A stretch of DNA of 64,000 nucleotides, from positions 1 to 64,000 of the forward strand of contig JACTNC010000059.1 in the NCBI GenBank assembly GCA_014584295.1, in the 5' to 3' direction. Both the position numbers and the translations under genes were made by a program. Below the pieces are notes generated by a model. That model did not search any database. It was given only the letters and a program-made list of their open reading frames with translations, and was not told the DNA's origin. The stretch comes from Verrucomicrobiota bacterium (GTDB lineage: Bacteria; Verrucomicrobiota; Verrucomicrobiia; Opitutales; Opitutaceae). Within the stretch, counting starts at the first letter, position 1, and each line of letters begins with the position of its first letter. This document shows, piece by piece, positions 9,010-18,285 of the stretch.

Positions 9010-10377
9010 CTACTCGAGAATTTCCCTCATGACCTTGCCGTCCGCGGTGGGAAGGGGCACGTCGAGGAGATGGGCGATGGTCGGGGCAACATCGAGATTG
9101 CTGACACGATCGACTTCGATTCCGCGTTTGATGCCGGCTCCTGCCGCAATGAAAATGGCGTCCAGTTCCGGATCAGAGGAGAGAAATCCGTGGGTGCCGC
9201 TGTAGTCGGTGGTCGGCCCCACGCTGTGTTCACCGGTTGCGCCTCCGCTCATCGCGAAACCCGGCTTTGCGAAAAGAATGATGTCACCCATTGCCTCATT
9301 CTCCGATGGCAGCGGCATGTCGAGCGATGGCCCCTGCGTGCCGTCGATCACGCGATCGACTCCCTCTGAATTTTGGAACAGCTCCATGAGTGCCGGTAGC
9401 ATTGCCTCCCGCCGGGAGGGATCGGTGACATAGACGAATGCCATCCCGCCCTGGGTGCCGGCATAGGCATCGCAACTCACAACACGTGCCCCAGCCGTCT
9501 TGAGGAAGCCAGCCTTTCTCAGGATGACATTGGGATAGACGTACTGGCTGACCTTCTTGAAGCCGTGGTCGCTTACGATCATCACGGTCGTCTTTTCACG
9601 GAGACCGCTCGCGTCGATCGAGCGCAGCATTTCCCCGACGAGGCGGTCGGCGAGAGCCAAGGCAGACGTGCCGGCAAGTGTGCCGGGGCCGTAACGGTGA
9701 TGCGATGAATCGGTGTTCAGGAAATGCAGCAGCAGCAAATTGGGGTGATGACGCTCAAAGGCGAAGGTGGCTGCGCGCAGCCACATCTCGTCGCGCCACA
9801 CTATGTTGCGTTTTCCGCTCGCGGCAGCCGCGATCTCGTCCGGTTTTGCGATTCCGGCAGCAACCATTTCCCGGACCAGCGGATTGTCCCGGTCGGGGAG
9901 TTCGGCGAAACTCCAGTTGACGGTAGGGGCTCGTGTGATGGCCACCCAATCCGACTCGGCAGTCGTGAGCCCGGCGGCATGAGCGGCATCGTAGACGGTC
10001 GGCACGCGGACCAACTTGTCGCGATCAACCCATTGGTCGCGCTTGATCGGCTGGCCTGGTCCGCCACGGCCTACCCAGGCGTTGTAGAGGACGCCATGAC
10101 GCCGGGGAGTCACTCCGGTTACAAGAGTGGTGTGATTCGGCCAAGTGATGGTGGGGTTGACCGTTGACATCGCCTTGGCCGCTACTCCCGAGGCCGCGAG
10201 TTTGCGCAGGTTGGGCAGGGGGATCGTTGCATCATGCCACAAGTAGGCGGGGAATCCATCGATGGAGATCAACACCACATGGCGGTCGGTGTTGGCTGCA
10301 AAGAGCGAAGAGCCTGCGCAAAGGGTTCCGACCGCGACGAGCAGCCGGAGGGAGGCGGCGAGGGGAATTGGGATCAT
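9010..10377 (-). CDS. Type I phosphodiesterase / nucleotide pyrophosphatase (NPP family)
   Basis: A secreted 455-aa member of the alkaline-phosphatase superfamily, NPP type. After a signal peptide (to about residue 28, 'SSLFAA') it shows 'HVVLISIDGFPAYLW' with the first metal-binding Asp, and 'NPTITWPNHTTLVTG', matching the NPP nucleophile block NPTxTFPNH with Thr78 as likely nucleophile. 'MIVSDHGFKKV' supplies the Asp-His pair and 'YSGTHGFLS' the last His. Expected activity is hydrolysis of phosphodiesters or pyrophosphates in the periplasm. The frame extends to 10434 but the ATG at 10377 places the signal peptide correctly. Confidence 0.87.
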   Translation of the reverse strand: MIPIPLAASLRLLVAVGTLCAGSSLFAANTDRHVVLISIDGFPAYLWHDATIPLPNLRKLAASGVAAKAMSTVNPTITWPNHTTLVTGVTPRRHGVLYNAWVGRGGPGQPIKRDQWVDRDKLVRVPTVYDAAHAAGLTTAESDWVAITRAPTVNWSFAELPDRDNPLVREMVAAGIAKPDEIAAAASGKRNIVWRDEMWLRAATFAFERHHPNLLLLHFLNTDSSHHRYGPGTLAGTSALALADRLVGEMLRSIDASGLREKTTVMIVSDHGFKKVSQYVYPNVILRKAGFLKTAGARVVSCDAYAGTQGGMAFVYVTDPSRREAMLPALMELFQNSEGVDRVIDGTQGPSLDMPLPSENEAMGDIILFAKPGFAMSGGATGEHSVGPTTDYSGTHGFLSSDPELDAIFIAAGAGIKRGIEVDRVSNLDVAPTIAHLLDVPLPTADGKVMREILE

Positions 10378-10466
10378 GCACCAGCAAAGCTCCCGGCGAC
10401 TGTCCTGACAAGGTCGCGATTCTGGCGGAAGCATTGCACGGCAAAATTTATTCGGGTTGGCGCGCT

Positions 10467-12272
10467 CTACCTGCCGCCGCCAAGGATCGGGCCGCGTTCG
10501 CGTCGCTCCTCCTCCTGTTGACGACGAAGCCTGGCGGCGAGGATGTCCGCCCGCCCAAGATAGCCGACGAGGCGGGTGGGGTGATCGCGATCCACCACGG
10601 GAAGGCGACCTATGCCACGTTTGAGCATCAATGCGATTGCGTCCTGCAGCGTGACGTCGGCGTATGTGACAGCGAGGTCTTTGCTGCTTGCTTCAAGCAC
10701 GGTCGTATTGGCCGCCGTCCCGGCCTGGATGGCTTTCATCAGGTCGCTTCGAGTGACAATTCCGGCGAGTGATCCAACTGCATCGACGATGAGTGTTCCT
10801 TGACGCGTGGCGACCGCGGGATCGCCGCGAGCGATGCGGTCTGCGAGCGAGGCGACTGTTGTGTCGGCAGATACAACGGGCGGCTTGCGGTCCATGACAT
10901 CGCTGACGCGCATGAGTTCAAAGACGTCTACGCTGTATTCGCGGGCGATGTGCTGGCCTCTGCGCGCAAGTTTTTCGGTGAGGATTGAGCGGCGGAGGAG
11001 CAGAACGGTGACGCACAGCGCGGCCACGCTGCCGATCATCAGAGCGGGCAGGCTGTTGAGATCATGGGTCAGCTCGAGGACAAAGATCATGCCTGTGAGC
11101 GGGGAGCGCATTGTACCGCCCATGATGGCGGCCATGCCCACCATGGCCCACAGGCCCGGGTCGCCCACGTGCGTGACGAGGCCGACCATTGCACCCAGCG
11201 ATCCGCCCATCATGAGCAGGGGAGCGAGCACACCGCCCGAGGTTCCCGAACCTAGGGCGATGGCCCAGACGAGGCTCTTGGCGACAAGCAGGCTGATAAG
11301 GGCTCCGGCCAGAAGTTCGCCCTTCATGAGCCCATGGATCGTTTCGTAGCCGACGCCGAGCACCCGTGGGTCGATCAGACCGCCCAGACCAATGGCGAGG
11401 CCGCCGAGAGCGGGCCACCACATCCAGTGGAGGGGCAGACGTGCAAACAAATCCTCCCAGAAATAGACCAGAGCGGTGAGCCCTCCGGACAGGAGCCCGG
11501 CGCCAATACCCACGACCAATGCCAGGCCGAGCGCTTCGGCGCCGAGAGAGTCATGCGGGACAACCGGAAAGATTGGTCCCGCTCCGAGAAGTGGCACGCG
11601 CACGACGGAAGCAACCGCGGCAGCAACGGCCACGGGTATAAAGCTTCGCGGTTTCCATTCAAAGAGAAGCAGCTCCACTGCGAGCAGAACGGCAGCGATG
11701 GGAGTGGAGAACACCGCTGCCATACCGGCCGCAGCGCCCGCGACGAGCAGGGTTTTTCGTTCCGCCGCGGTCAAGTGGAAGAGCTGGGCAAACATCGATC
11801 CGAACGCCCCGCCCGTCATGATGATGGGCCCCTCCGCACCGAATGGTCCTCCCGTGCCGATCGATACCGCCGACGAGACAGGCTTGAGTACGGCAACCTT
11901 CGGATTGATCAGGCTGCGGCCGAGAAGGATGGCTTCCAGCGCTTCGGGGATTCCATGTCCGCGAATCTTCTCGGAGCCATAGCGCGCCATCAGTCCGATG
12001 ATCAGTCCGCCGATGACGGGGACCACGACTCCCCACACTCCGAAGTGATGCCCTTCGAGTGTCACCGGTTCGCTGGAAAAGCGGAGAAAGAACGCCGCAT
12101 TCGTGAAGACCGCTATCAACCACAGGAGTACCTTGGCGACAAAGGCTCCGATGATTCCAATGGGCACGGAAAGCGCGCAGAGCAGAAGTACGCGGCGGTT
12201 CGTGCTGAAATCCGACAGGCGATCGGTGACGTGCTGAGCGGTGGATTCTGACGCGATCGAAGACGCGGACAT
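10467..12272 (-). CDS. ClC-family chloride channel/transporter with CBS pair
   Basis: A 601-aa inner-membrane ClC protein. The anion-pathway motifs are visible: 'RGHGIPEALEAI' (the GSGIP loop with Ser replaced by His), 'GTGGPFGAEGPIIMTGGAFG' with the gating glutamate in GAEGP, and 'GSGTSGGVLAPLLMMGG'. About ten hydrophobic helices fill residues 25-430. The cytosolic tail has two CBS domains, about 455-515 ('VSDVMDRKPPVV') and 525-590 ('GIGRLPVVDRDHP'), which in this family bind adenine nucleotides and regulate gating. The gating Glu suggests a Cl-/H+ antiporter, but this cannot be decided from sequence. No functional link to neighbours is seen. Confidence 0.9.
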   Translation of the reverse strand: MSASSIASESTAQHVTDRLSDFSTNRRVLLLCALSVPIGIIGAFVAKVLLWLIAVFTNAAFFLRFSSEPVTLEGHHFGVWGVVVPVIGGLIIGLMARYGSEKIRGHGIPEALEAILLGRSLINPKVAVLKPVSSAVSIGTGGPFGAEGPIIMTGGAFGSMFAQLFHLTAAERKTLLVAGAAAGMAAVFSTPIAAVLLAVELLLFEWKPRSFIPVAVAAAVASVVRVPLLGAGPIFPVVPHDSLGAEALGLALVVGIGAGLLSGGLTALVYFWEDLFARLPLHWMWWPALGGLAIGLGGLIDPRVLGVGYETIHGLMKGELLAGALISLLVAKSLVWAIALGSGTSGGVLAPLLMMGGSLGAMVGLVTHVGDPGLWAMVGMAAIMGGTMRSPLTGMIFVLELTHDLNSLPALMIGSVAALCVTVLLLRRSILTEKLARRGQHIAREYSVDVFELMRVSDVMDRKPPVVSADTTVASLADRIARGDPAVATRQGTLIVDAVGSLAGIVTRSDLMKAIQAGTAANTTVLEASSKDLAVTYADVTLQDAIALMLKRGIGRLPVVDRDHPTRLVGYLGRADILAARLRRQQEEERRERGPILGGGR

Positions 12273-12429
12273 AAGAGGTCGATTTAATATCGTGACCCGA
12301 TATGATTCAATACGAATGTCGGCGATCCTGTTGCATCCTACTGTCCGCAGAAGGGATCCAGCGCGCGGGAAGTGGGCCAGCCGAAAGCCGACCGGTCGTG
12401 GGGTTTCCCGCGGTCAGCGGGTTGGAAAA

Positions 12430-13095
12430 TCAGGCAAGTCCAAGCTGTCGGATGAGCTCCGGCGGAGGACCGTCAAATGTGGCGAGCGGAACGTTGCCGA
12501 TGTAATTGAGATCCTTCGTGCCCTCGGGGGTGGTGTAAAAACCTCCCGCGGTGAGATTCCGGAACAGGGCAAAGAAAGCAGCGGCCTTGGCGAATGCGGG
12601 TCTTGCGGCAGACTTGAGACAAATGTCGTCGCAGATCGCGTTGCGCTGATTTTCGGAAAGGTCGGCAAATCCCTTCCGGAACCGGGATCCCGCCTCACGA
12701 TCGATCCAGGCAAGTCCATCAAGGATGATAGGACGATGCTCCTGCTGTTGGGGATAGGGTGCACTTATCCATTCGTCGATGAAGTCGACCACACCGACCG
12801 CGGAGGCGGAGGGAGATTTTCCATCTGCGGGAATGATGGTGTCGCACAGCGCGGCTGTTGTGCGACGCTGCGCATCGGTGAGGGTAAGGGGCCAGAAGTC
12901 GCCCGGGTTGTAGGATCGGGTCAGATCGGCGTCGGTACCGTAGCCCTTGGCATTGATCGTGACAGAGGATTCGCCGCGAAGCCGAAGCTGGGCGAACGGC
13001 AAGCTGGCCGCGGCGGTCATCATCCACTTGATCGCGGCGCGGCGTTCGATCCGGCGGCTGAAGCCGGCGCCGGTAGAGGAGTCGGAGGCGTTCAT
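12430..13095 (-). CDS. Gluconate 2-dehydrogenase subunit 3-family protein
   Basis: A 221-aa protein with a Tat-like N-terminus ('RRIERRAAIKWMMTAAASLPFAQL') and the subunit-3 core 'TDADLTRSYNPGDFWPLTL' then 'CDTIIPADGKSPSASAVGVVDFID'. These small subunits escort the flavin subunit of periplasmic GMC-type dehydrogenases through the Tat system. Its first codon overlaps the last codon of the GMC gene at 13092 by four bases, so the two are translationally coupled. No cytochrome c subunit gene follows; the next gene downstream is the ClC channel after a 157-base gap. Confidence 0.85.
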   Translation of the reverse strand: MNASDSSTGAGFSRRIERRAAIKWMMTAAASLPFAQLRLRGESSVTINAKGYGTDADLTRSYNPGDFWPLTLTDAQRRTTAALCDTIIPADGKSPSASAVGVVDFIDEWISAPYPQQQEHRPIILDGLAWIDREAGSRFRKGFADLSENQRNAICDDICLKSAARPAFAKAAAFFALFRNLTAGGFYTTPEGTKDLNYIGNVPLATFDGPPPELIRQLGLA

Positions 13096-14894
13096 AGGTT
13101 CTGCTTCCTTGCTTCTGAAACGATGTAGTCAGAGGTGCGCCAGGCCAGGGCCATGATGGTCTGTGTGGGATTCTTGTCTGCGTTGGAGGGGAACGGCGCG
13201 CCGTCGGTGAGGAAGAGGTTTTTCACATCATGAGTCTGGCACCATTGGTTTGTGACGGACTTCGAGGGATTTTCACCCATGATGGCACCGCCCACCTCGT
13301 GGATGATGAACCCCCCTGGCATGATGGCCTTGGCCCCATCCGTTTCGACCGGTCCGTTGATGCGACCGCCCATCTCCCGGATGATTTCGGCAAAAGTCTT
13401 CACCATGTGTGCGGCTTGTCGCGTTTCGTGTTCGGACCACTGCCAGTGGAAGCGGAGCACGGGAATCCCCCACTTGTCCTTTCTGTCGGGATCAATTTCG
13501 CAGAATGATTTTTCGTTGGGAATCATTTCGCCGCGTCCCGAAAAACCGACAAACGATCCGTAGTACCTTCGCACGTCCTCCTTGAACTTGCGACCGTAGC
13601 TTCCCCCTGTGAGCCATTCCAGTCCCGACCCGGTGCCGGTGCCGGGAAGTCCCCGTCCGCCGCCGTATTCGATGTGGTACCCGCGCGCGAAGCCGAGCTT
13701 GCCCGCAAGCTGTTCCTTGTAGAGCCACCACGGCGCATAGACGTGGATTCCGCCTGCGCCGTCCTCATTCAAGGGAGGCAGGTTTTCGAGGAGCGGAATC
13801 TGCGCGGACAGTTTTGCGCCAACCGTGTCCATGAGGTACTTGCCGACAAGGCCGCTGGAATTGGCCACTCCGTTGGGGAACTGCGCGTTTTTTGAGTTCA
13901 GGAGGATACGGACGGATTCGCAGGCGCTTGCGGCAAGGATGACGATCCGCGCCGCAGCATGCCTCTCGCGGCCCGTCCTGCGGTCGATGAATGTGATGCC
14001 GGTGGCCCGGCCGTGCTTGTTCATCGTGACCTCACGAGCCATTGCATCGGTCAGAAGATCGAGATTGCCCGAGGCCATGGCGGGCGGCAGATGGACGGTT
14101 GTCGATTGATAGTTCGCACGGATCGAACACCCGCGCCCGCAGGGTGTGGCCCAGAAACAGGCCGCGCGGGTCTGCATTGCCTCATTCACGATCCGCTGGG
14201 CGAACAGATTGCCGGGGTGCAGCTTTGCGGGCAGATGTTCATAATCGAGACGCTGCGTGAGCACGGCGCGATGGGCGGCGACAACCGGTATGCCGAGGCG
14301 TTTTGCCCGGTTTTGCATGAGCAGTTCGTAAATGCGCGGTTTGGGCGGCGGCAGCAGGACACCGGGCGAGGAATCCGGAGTGTTCTCAAGCCCATCGTTG
14401 TTGCCGTAGACGCCGATCAGCATCTCCACCTTGTCATAGTAGGGGGCGAGATCTTCGTAGCTGATCGGCCAGTCGAAACCGAGTCCATCGCGTGATTTCG
14501 GCTTGAAGTCATAGGGACCGTTACGAAACGACAGCCGTCCCCAGTGATTCGTCCGCCCCCCGAGCATGCGCGCACGCCACCATGTGAACTCCTGGCTCGG
14601 ATCGGTTGATGCCTGGGTGTAGGGCTCCCCGGGGACCTGCCATCCGCCGTCGACCGTGGCATCATGAAATCCGAAATACTTGTCAGGCGTGGAAGCACCG
14701 CGAAGCGGGGCGTCGCGATTCGTCTGGAACATCGCGGTTTCCTTCTCGGGCACATAGTTGCGCCCCGCCTCGAGCATCAGCACTTTCATGCCCTCAAGCG
14801 TGAGTGTGTAGGCCGTTTGACCTCCTCCCGCACCCGAACCGACTACAATCGCATCATAACTTGGCTTGAGGGTGTCTGCAGTGACCAGTGGCAT
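13092..14894 (-). CDS. GMC-family flavin dehydrogenase, large subunit
   Basis: A 600-aa FAD-dependent oxidoreductase of the GMC family. The N-terminal dinucleotide fold 'YDAIVVGSGAGGGQTAY' is at about residues 13-29, 'LMLEAGRNY' follows, and the C-terminal block 'HEVGGAIMGENPS' ... 'LTDGAPFPSNADKNPTQT' carries the catalytic His/Asn region. It has no signal peptide, consistent with piggy-back Tat export by the small subunit encoded next. Members oxidise sugars or sugar acids and feed electrons to a cytochrome or quinone. Substrate and electron acceptor are not evident. A 131-base gap separates it from the NUDIX gene upstream. Confidence 0.87.
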   Translation of the reverse strand: MPLVTADTLKPSYDAIVVGSGAGGGQTAYTLTLEGMKVLMLEAGRNYVPEKETAMFQTNRDAPLRGASTPDKYFGFHDATVDGGWQVPGEPYTQASTDPSQEFTWWRARMLGGRTNHWGRLSFRNGPYDFKPKSRDGLGFDWPISYEDLAPYYDKVEMLIGVYGNNDGLENTPDSSPGVLLPPPKPRIYELLMQNRAKRLGIPVVAAHRAVLTQRLDYEHLPAKLHPGNLFAQRIVNEAMQTRAACFWATPCGRGCSIRANYQSTTVHLPPAMASGNLDLLTDAMAREVTMNKHGRATGITFIDRRTGRERHAAARIVILAASACESVRILLNSKNAQFPNGVANSSGLVGKYLMDTVGAKLSAQIPLLENLPPLNEDGAGGIHVYAPWWLYKEQLAGKLGFARGYHIEYGGGRGLPGTGTGSGLEWLTGGSYGRKFKEDVRRYYGSFVGFSGRGEMIPNEKSFCEIDPDRKDKWGIPVLRFHWQWSEHETRQAAHMVKTFAEIIREMGGRINGPVETDGAKAIMPGGFIIHEVGGAIMGENPSKSVTNQWCQTHDVKNLFLTDGAPFPSNADKNPTQTIMALAWRTSDYIVSEARKQNL

Positions 14895-15025
14895 GGGAAT
14901 TTGGAAAATAGCGGAGCGGGCCGTGGGTTTGTCGGCAAAGGGCGAGGAGAGAGACGCCTGCAGACAGACAGGGAGAGAGTCGCAGATACGTCAAGCGACT
15001 CGGTCCGTGATTTTTACCGCTTAGC

Positions 15026-15535
15026 TCAGCAGATCTGCTCCGTCGTCAGTTGCAGATCCCTGCCCGGTGCGCAGTCAGCGCGCAGGGCGACAAATCGATC
15101 GCGGTAGCGGTCGTAGACCGGCCAGAGGGCGATGCGATCCGTCTCGGGGATGGGAAGCGTATTGATTGCACTCCGACTGAAGAAAGCGAATCGGCCCTCC
15201 TCCATTTCCGCCGGAAGGACGTCGAATGTTCGCCGACAGCGGAAAAGGAAGAGCAGCCAGTGGGATTGTCCCTCATAGGCCTTTTCCGCAATCATGGCGA
15301 AGAGATGCAGGTCGGCGGTGGTGATTTGAAAACCGACTTCCTCTTCCGTTTCGCGGACCGCGCATTCGAACGGCGACTCGCCGGTCGTGACCTCGAGCTT
15401 TCCGCCGATGGGGCTCCATGAGCCGAGATTGGGCGGTTTGGCTCGAAGGAGCAGCAAGTGTTCTCCGTGGGAGTTTTCGATAAAAACAAGGACCGCGATT
15501 TTATAGGGAAGCGTTGGCAATGGGCTCATCATCAT
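15026..15535 (-). CDS. NUDIX hydrolase
   Basis: A 169-aa cytoplasmic NUDIX hydrolase. The Nudix box is recognisable: 'GGKLEVTTGESPFECAVRE' followed by 'TEEEVGF', matching Gx5Ex7REUxEExGU. Such enzymes cleave nucleoside diphosphates linked to other groups, often as housecleaning or 8-oxo-dNTP-type activities. The start at 15535 sits in a two-direction promoter gap of 73 AT-rich bases shared with the pilus locus on the other strand ('AATTTATAAATCGC' at about 15540). The substrate is unknown. Confidence 0.87.
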   Translation of the reverse strand: MMMSPLPTLPYKIAVLVFIENSHGEHLLLLRAKPPNLGSWSPIGGKLEVTTGESPFECAVRETEEEVGFQITTADLHLFAMIAEKAYEGQSHWLLFLFRCRRTFDVLPAEMEEGRFAFFSRSAINTLPIPETDRIALWPVYDRYRDRFVALRADCAPGRDLQLTTEQIC

Positions 15536-15608
15536 CGGTTAATTTATAAATCGCATTTTTATGGCGTTATTGGCTTGAATCGCCATGAGGTTGCGATAGC
15601 GTGCGAAC

Positions 15609-17306
15609 ATGACACCGGACAGCGTGACGATTCTCGATTGGGGGGCGAGCCACTTTGCAGGATCTGTGTTTTCGCGGACCCGGAAATCGACGTTTAGACT
15701 TGAGGGGTGGGCCTGTGAAGAGCTCTTGCCCAGCATGGGAATTGATCCGCAGGCGCGCATCGACGCGGAAGCAGCGATCTGGCAGCGCATCAGGCGTTGT
15801 CTCGGCGGAACGCGGCGGGTCGTGCTGAGCCTGCCGAGTCCACCGGTGAGCGTGACGCCCCTTTCTGTGGCGATGCTTGACCGCGCCAACACGTGGCGAT
15901 CGCTGGAATTTGAGGGTAGACAGGCTCTGAGCAAGGGCGCGGAAGAATGCGCCCGCGTCTATGTGCCGTCCGGTACATCAAAGGGTAAGAATGAGTGGGC
16001 TATGGCTTCGATTGATCGGGCGGAGATCAATCGCTGTACAAACCTGATCGAGAGCGCGGGATTTGTCGTTGATGCTGTTATCCCTCAGGTGGCCGCGCTG
16101 CACACCCTGCTGCAGGGGTGCGTAAAGGAGGGAAGTACCCTGGCGCTTGCGCAGATCGGCGCGACGTCCACGCGGTTTCTGCATGTGGAGAACGGACGGA
16201 GGGCCTTGCGCGTTCTCCCGGTTGGAGGAAACACCCTTACACGAATCCTCGCGGATGAATTGTCGCTCTCGATCGTCGATGCGGAGCGACTGAAACGCAG
16301 CCTGTGTCAGGACGATGCCGCGAAGGTGAGTGAGTCGCCGATGTCCGAGCGATCGGAGAGTACCCGTGAGGAGTCGTCCGGCTTGGATGAAATCGGAGAA
16401 GCCTTTCGCCGAAGTCGTGAAATCTTCGCGAACCGACTTCAGCTTGAATTGACGCGTGCAATCGTAAATCAACGCCAGCCGGCGGGTGTTGTGCCTCCGA
16501 TTGAGATTTGCCTGCTGGGCGGAGGAGCCTTTGTGCCGGAACTCTGCGCCGCACTTTCGCGGAAACTCAGGGTCGAGATCCGAAATCTCGATCCGGCGGC
16601 GATGTTTGAGAGGAGCGAATCCGTACCGGTGCCGCGTGGAATTGATGCCGGCAGATGTGGAGAACTCGCGGCTATCGCCAGGATCATGCTGTTCGAGACT
16701 CCGGGTGGATTGAATCTGCTGGGAATCTCCATGACACGTGCGGCTGCGATTTCCCGCCGACAGCCCTTGATGTTGGGAATCGCTGCCATGGCTGCGGTGG
16801 CGTTTGTGCCGCCGATGATTTCGTTTCGTAACGCGGCGGTGGCGGTGGGGCGGCGCGCGGGTGAAATCGAGGATGAGGTTCATGCTCTTGATCGAAATCG
16901 CGCGCGCATCGCAACGAATCTGAAGGCGATTGAAGAGGCGCGAGCTGAGATCGCACGGTGGCGGAGTTTTTCTACAGCGCGCGGCAATTGGGTGCGATTT
17001 CTCGCGGAACTCCAGGCGCGGCTGAGCAGCGCGGGAGACATGTGGCTCGACCGCCTTCAACCGCTCACGGGTGCCGGCATGCCTTCGCCCTCCATCGGCG
17101 CGCGCATGGTGATGTCGGGGCGGGTGCTTGAGCAGCCGTCGGAAGCATCACAGTCCAGCGCTGAAATGAGGGTACGATCCTTTCTTGAGGGGATATCCAC
17201 GTCGCCGTTCGTTGCCGCATTTGAACAGGAGCGCTTTGATCGAAGCCGCGAGGGGATCCTTGGATTTGAAGTCGTGCTCAGGATGAACCGGAGCGAAAGG
17301 CTCTGA
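15609..17306 (+). CDS. PilM-PilN fusion, pilus/secretion alignment protein
   Basis: The first 365 residues follow the actin-like PilM/FtsA fold: 'VTILDWGASHFAGSVF' is the phosphate-1 strand, 'LALAQIGATSTRFLHVENG' the phosphate-2 strand and 'EICLLGGGAF' the adenosine motif. Residues 366-372 read 'GLNLLGI', resembling the PilN N-terminal INLLP motif that docks onto PilM. A transmembrane helix (about 386-406) and a coiled-coil plus ferredoxin-like periplasmic part typical of PilN follow. So this is a cytoplasm-to-periplasm fusion, comparable in layout to GspL. It leads a four-gene run with 13-base then overlapping junctions. In Akkermansia the PilM-like gene Amuc_1101 sits at the matching place. 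Confidence 0.78.
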   Translation: MTPDSVTILDWGASHFAGSVFSRTRKSTFRLEGWACEELLPSMGIDPQARIDAEAAIWQRIRRCLGGTRRVVLSLPSPPVSVTPLSVAMLDRANTWRSLEFEGRQALSKGAEECARVYVPSGTSKGKNEWAMASIDRAEINRCTNLIESAGFVVDAVIPQVAALHTLLQGCVKEGSTLALAQIGATSTRFLHVENGRRALRVLPVGGNTLTRILADELSLSIVDAERLKRSLCQDDAAKVSESPMSERSESTREESSGLDEIGEAFRRSREIFANRLQLELTRAIVNQRQPAGVVPPIEICLLGGGAFVPELCAALSRKLRVEIRNLDPAAMFERSESVPVPRGIDAGRCGELAAIARIMLFETPGGLNLLGISMTRAAAISRRQPLMLGIAAMAAVAFVPPMISFRNAAVAVGRRAGEIEDEVHALDRNRARIATNLKAIEEARAEIARWRSFSTARGNWVRFLAELQARLSSAGDMWLDRLQPLTGAGMPSPSIGARMVMSGRVLEQPSEASQSSAEMRVRSFLEGISTSPFVAAFEQERFDRSREGILGFEVVLRMNRSERL

Positions 17307-17319
17307 TGAGGTCGCGCGC

Positions 17320-18285
17320 ATGAGACATCCGAGCCTTGTTTTCCTGCGCGCCGGAATCCTTTTGGCCGGCTGTCTGTCTGCCCTCGTGATAGAAGGCTTT
17401 GTTGTCATGCATTTCCGAGCCGAGGGCGTCCGGTCACGCGAAAGAATGGAGGCCGCCATCAGGGAGCTGCGTGGGCTGCAATCACTGCAGCCACAGCCAT
17501 CGTCCGCGGGGCTAGAACGAAGCGAAGCGGCGCGTGCAGCGGCGATGAAGTCATTGGAGGAAACCCGGTCCGGAGTGCTTGGGCGCGCTGCGCGACTCCA
17601 TGTGGGAGCGGCATCGACAGGCACGTCAGAGCGTGCCGAAGCGTATTTTGATCTCGCGCGGTTTGCCGACGGCCTCACGGAACTCTGCCTCGCCGAGGAT
17701 ATCGAGATTCCATCAGGCATGAGATTCGGATTTGCCTCCCATGCCAGTGTCGCTCCGACAGCTGACCTGATCCCTCATCTCGTGCTCCAGAGTACCGCAA
17801 TAGAGGAACTCGTCACTGTGCTTGTTGCGGCGAGACCCCGACGTATTGAATCCGTGCGACGGGAACGACCGGCGCCGAAGGCAGGGAAGACGGGGCGAGC
17901 GGCGCCGGTGCCCACTGGACAGGAGATTGGCGGGGATGCAGCAGACTACTTCACCTCCGACACCGGGACAGCCGTCGCACAAAAACTGGGTCTGAAGAGC
18001 CTCGCATTCCGGGTGGTCTTTCATGGAAGCACCGCGAGTCTTCGGCGATTCCTGAATCATCTCGCCGGATGCGACACGCCCTGGTGTGTCATCGCGGTCG
18101 AGGCTCATGCCCTCGGAGTGACGGGAATGGAAGCTGATGCGCATGTGCGACCCATAGGACGGGCTGCCTCCCTTGGAGAACTGGGCAGGTTGACGCCCGC
18201 TGATGCGCGATTTGTTGTCACAGCGGAGTGGATACATGATGGAGGCACGAATTCATCCCCGATCCAAGGTGAGGTGTTGGAATGA
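17320..18285 (+). CDS. Amuc_1100-like / PilO-position inner-membrane protein
   Basis: This 321-aa protein has one N-terminal transmembrane helix (about residues 7-30), then a heptad-like stretch ('ERMEAAIRELRGLQSLQ') and an Ala/Arg-rich linker before two alpha/beta segments ('RFADGLTELCLAEDIEIP' and 'FRVVFHGSTASLRRFLNHLA'), the latter resembling the ferredoxin-like fold of PilO/GspM. Sequence alone would leave it hypothetical; its place between a PilM-PilN protein and a secretin, and its length, suggest it is the counterpart of Akkermansia Amuc_1100 (about 317 aa). It probably links the inner membrane to the periplasmic secretin. Its stop overlaps the next start (ATGA). Confidence 0.62.
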   Translation: MRHPSLVFLRAGILLAGCLSALVIEGFVVMHFRAEGVRSRERMEAAIRELRGLQSLQPQPSSAGLERSEAARAAAMKSLEETRSGVLGRAARLHVGAASTGTSERAEAYFDLARFADGLTELCLAEDIEIPSGMRFGFASHASVAPTADLIPHLVLQSTAIEELVTVLVAARPRRIESVRRERPAPKAGKTGRAAPVPTGQEIGGDAADYFTSDTGTAVAQKLGLKSLAFRVVFHGSTASLRRFLNHLAGCDTPWCVIAVEAHALGVTGMEADAHVRPIGRAASLGELGRLTPADARFVVTAEWIHDGGTNSSPIQGEVLE

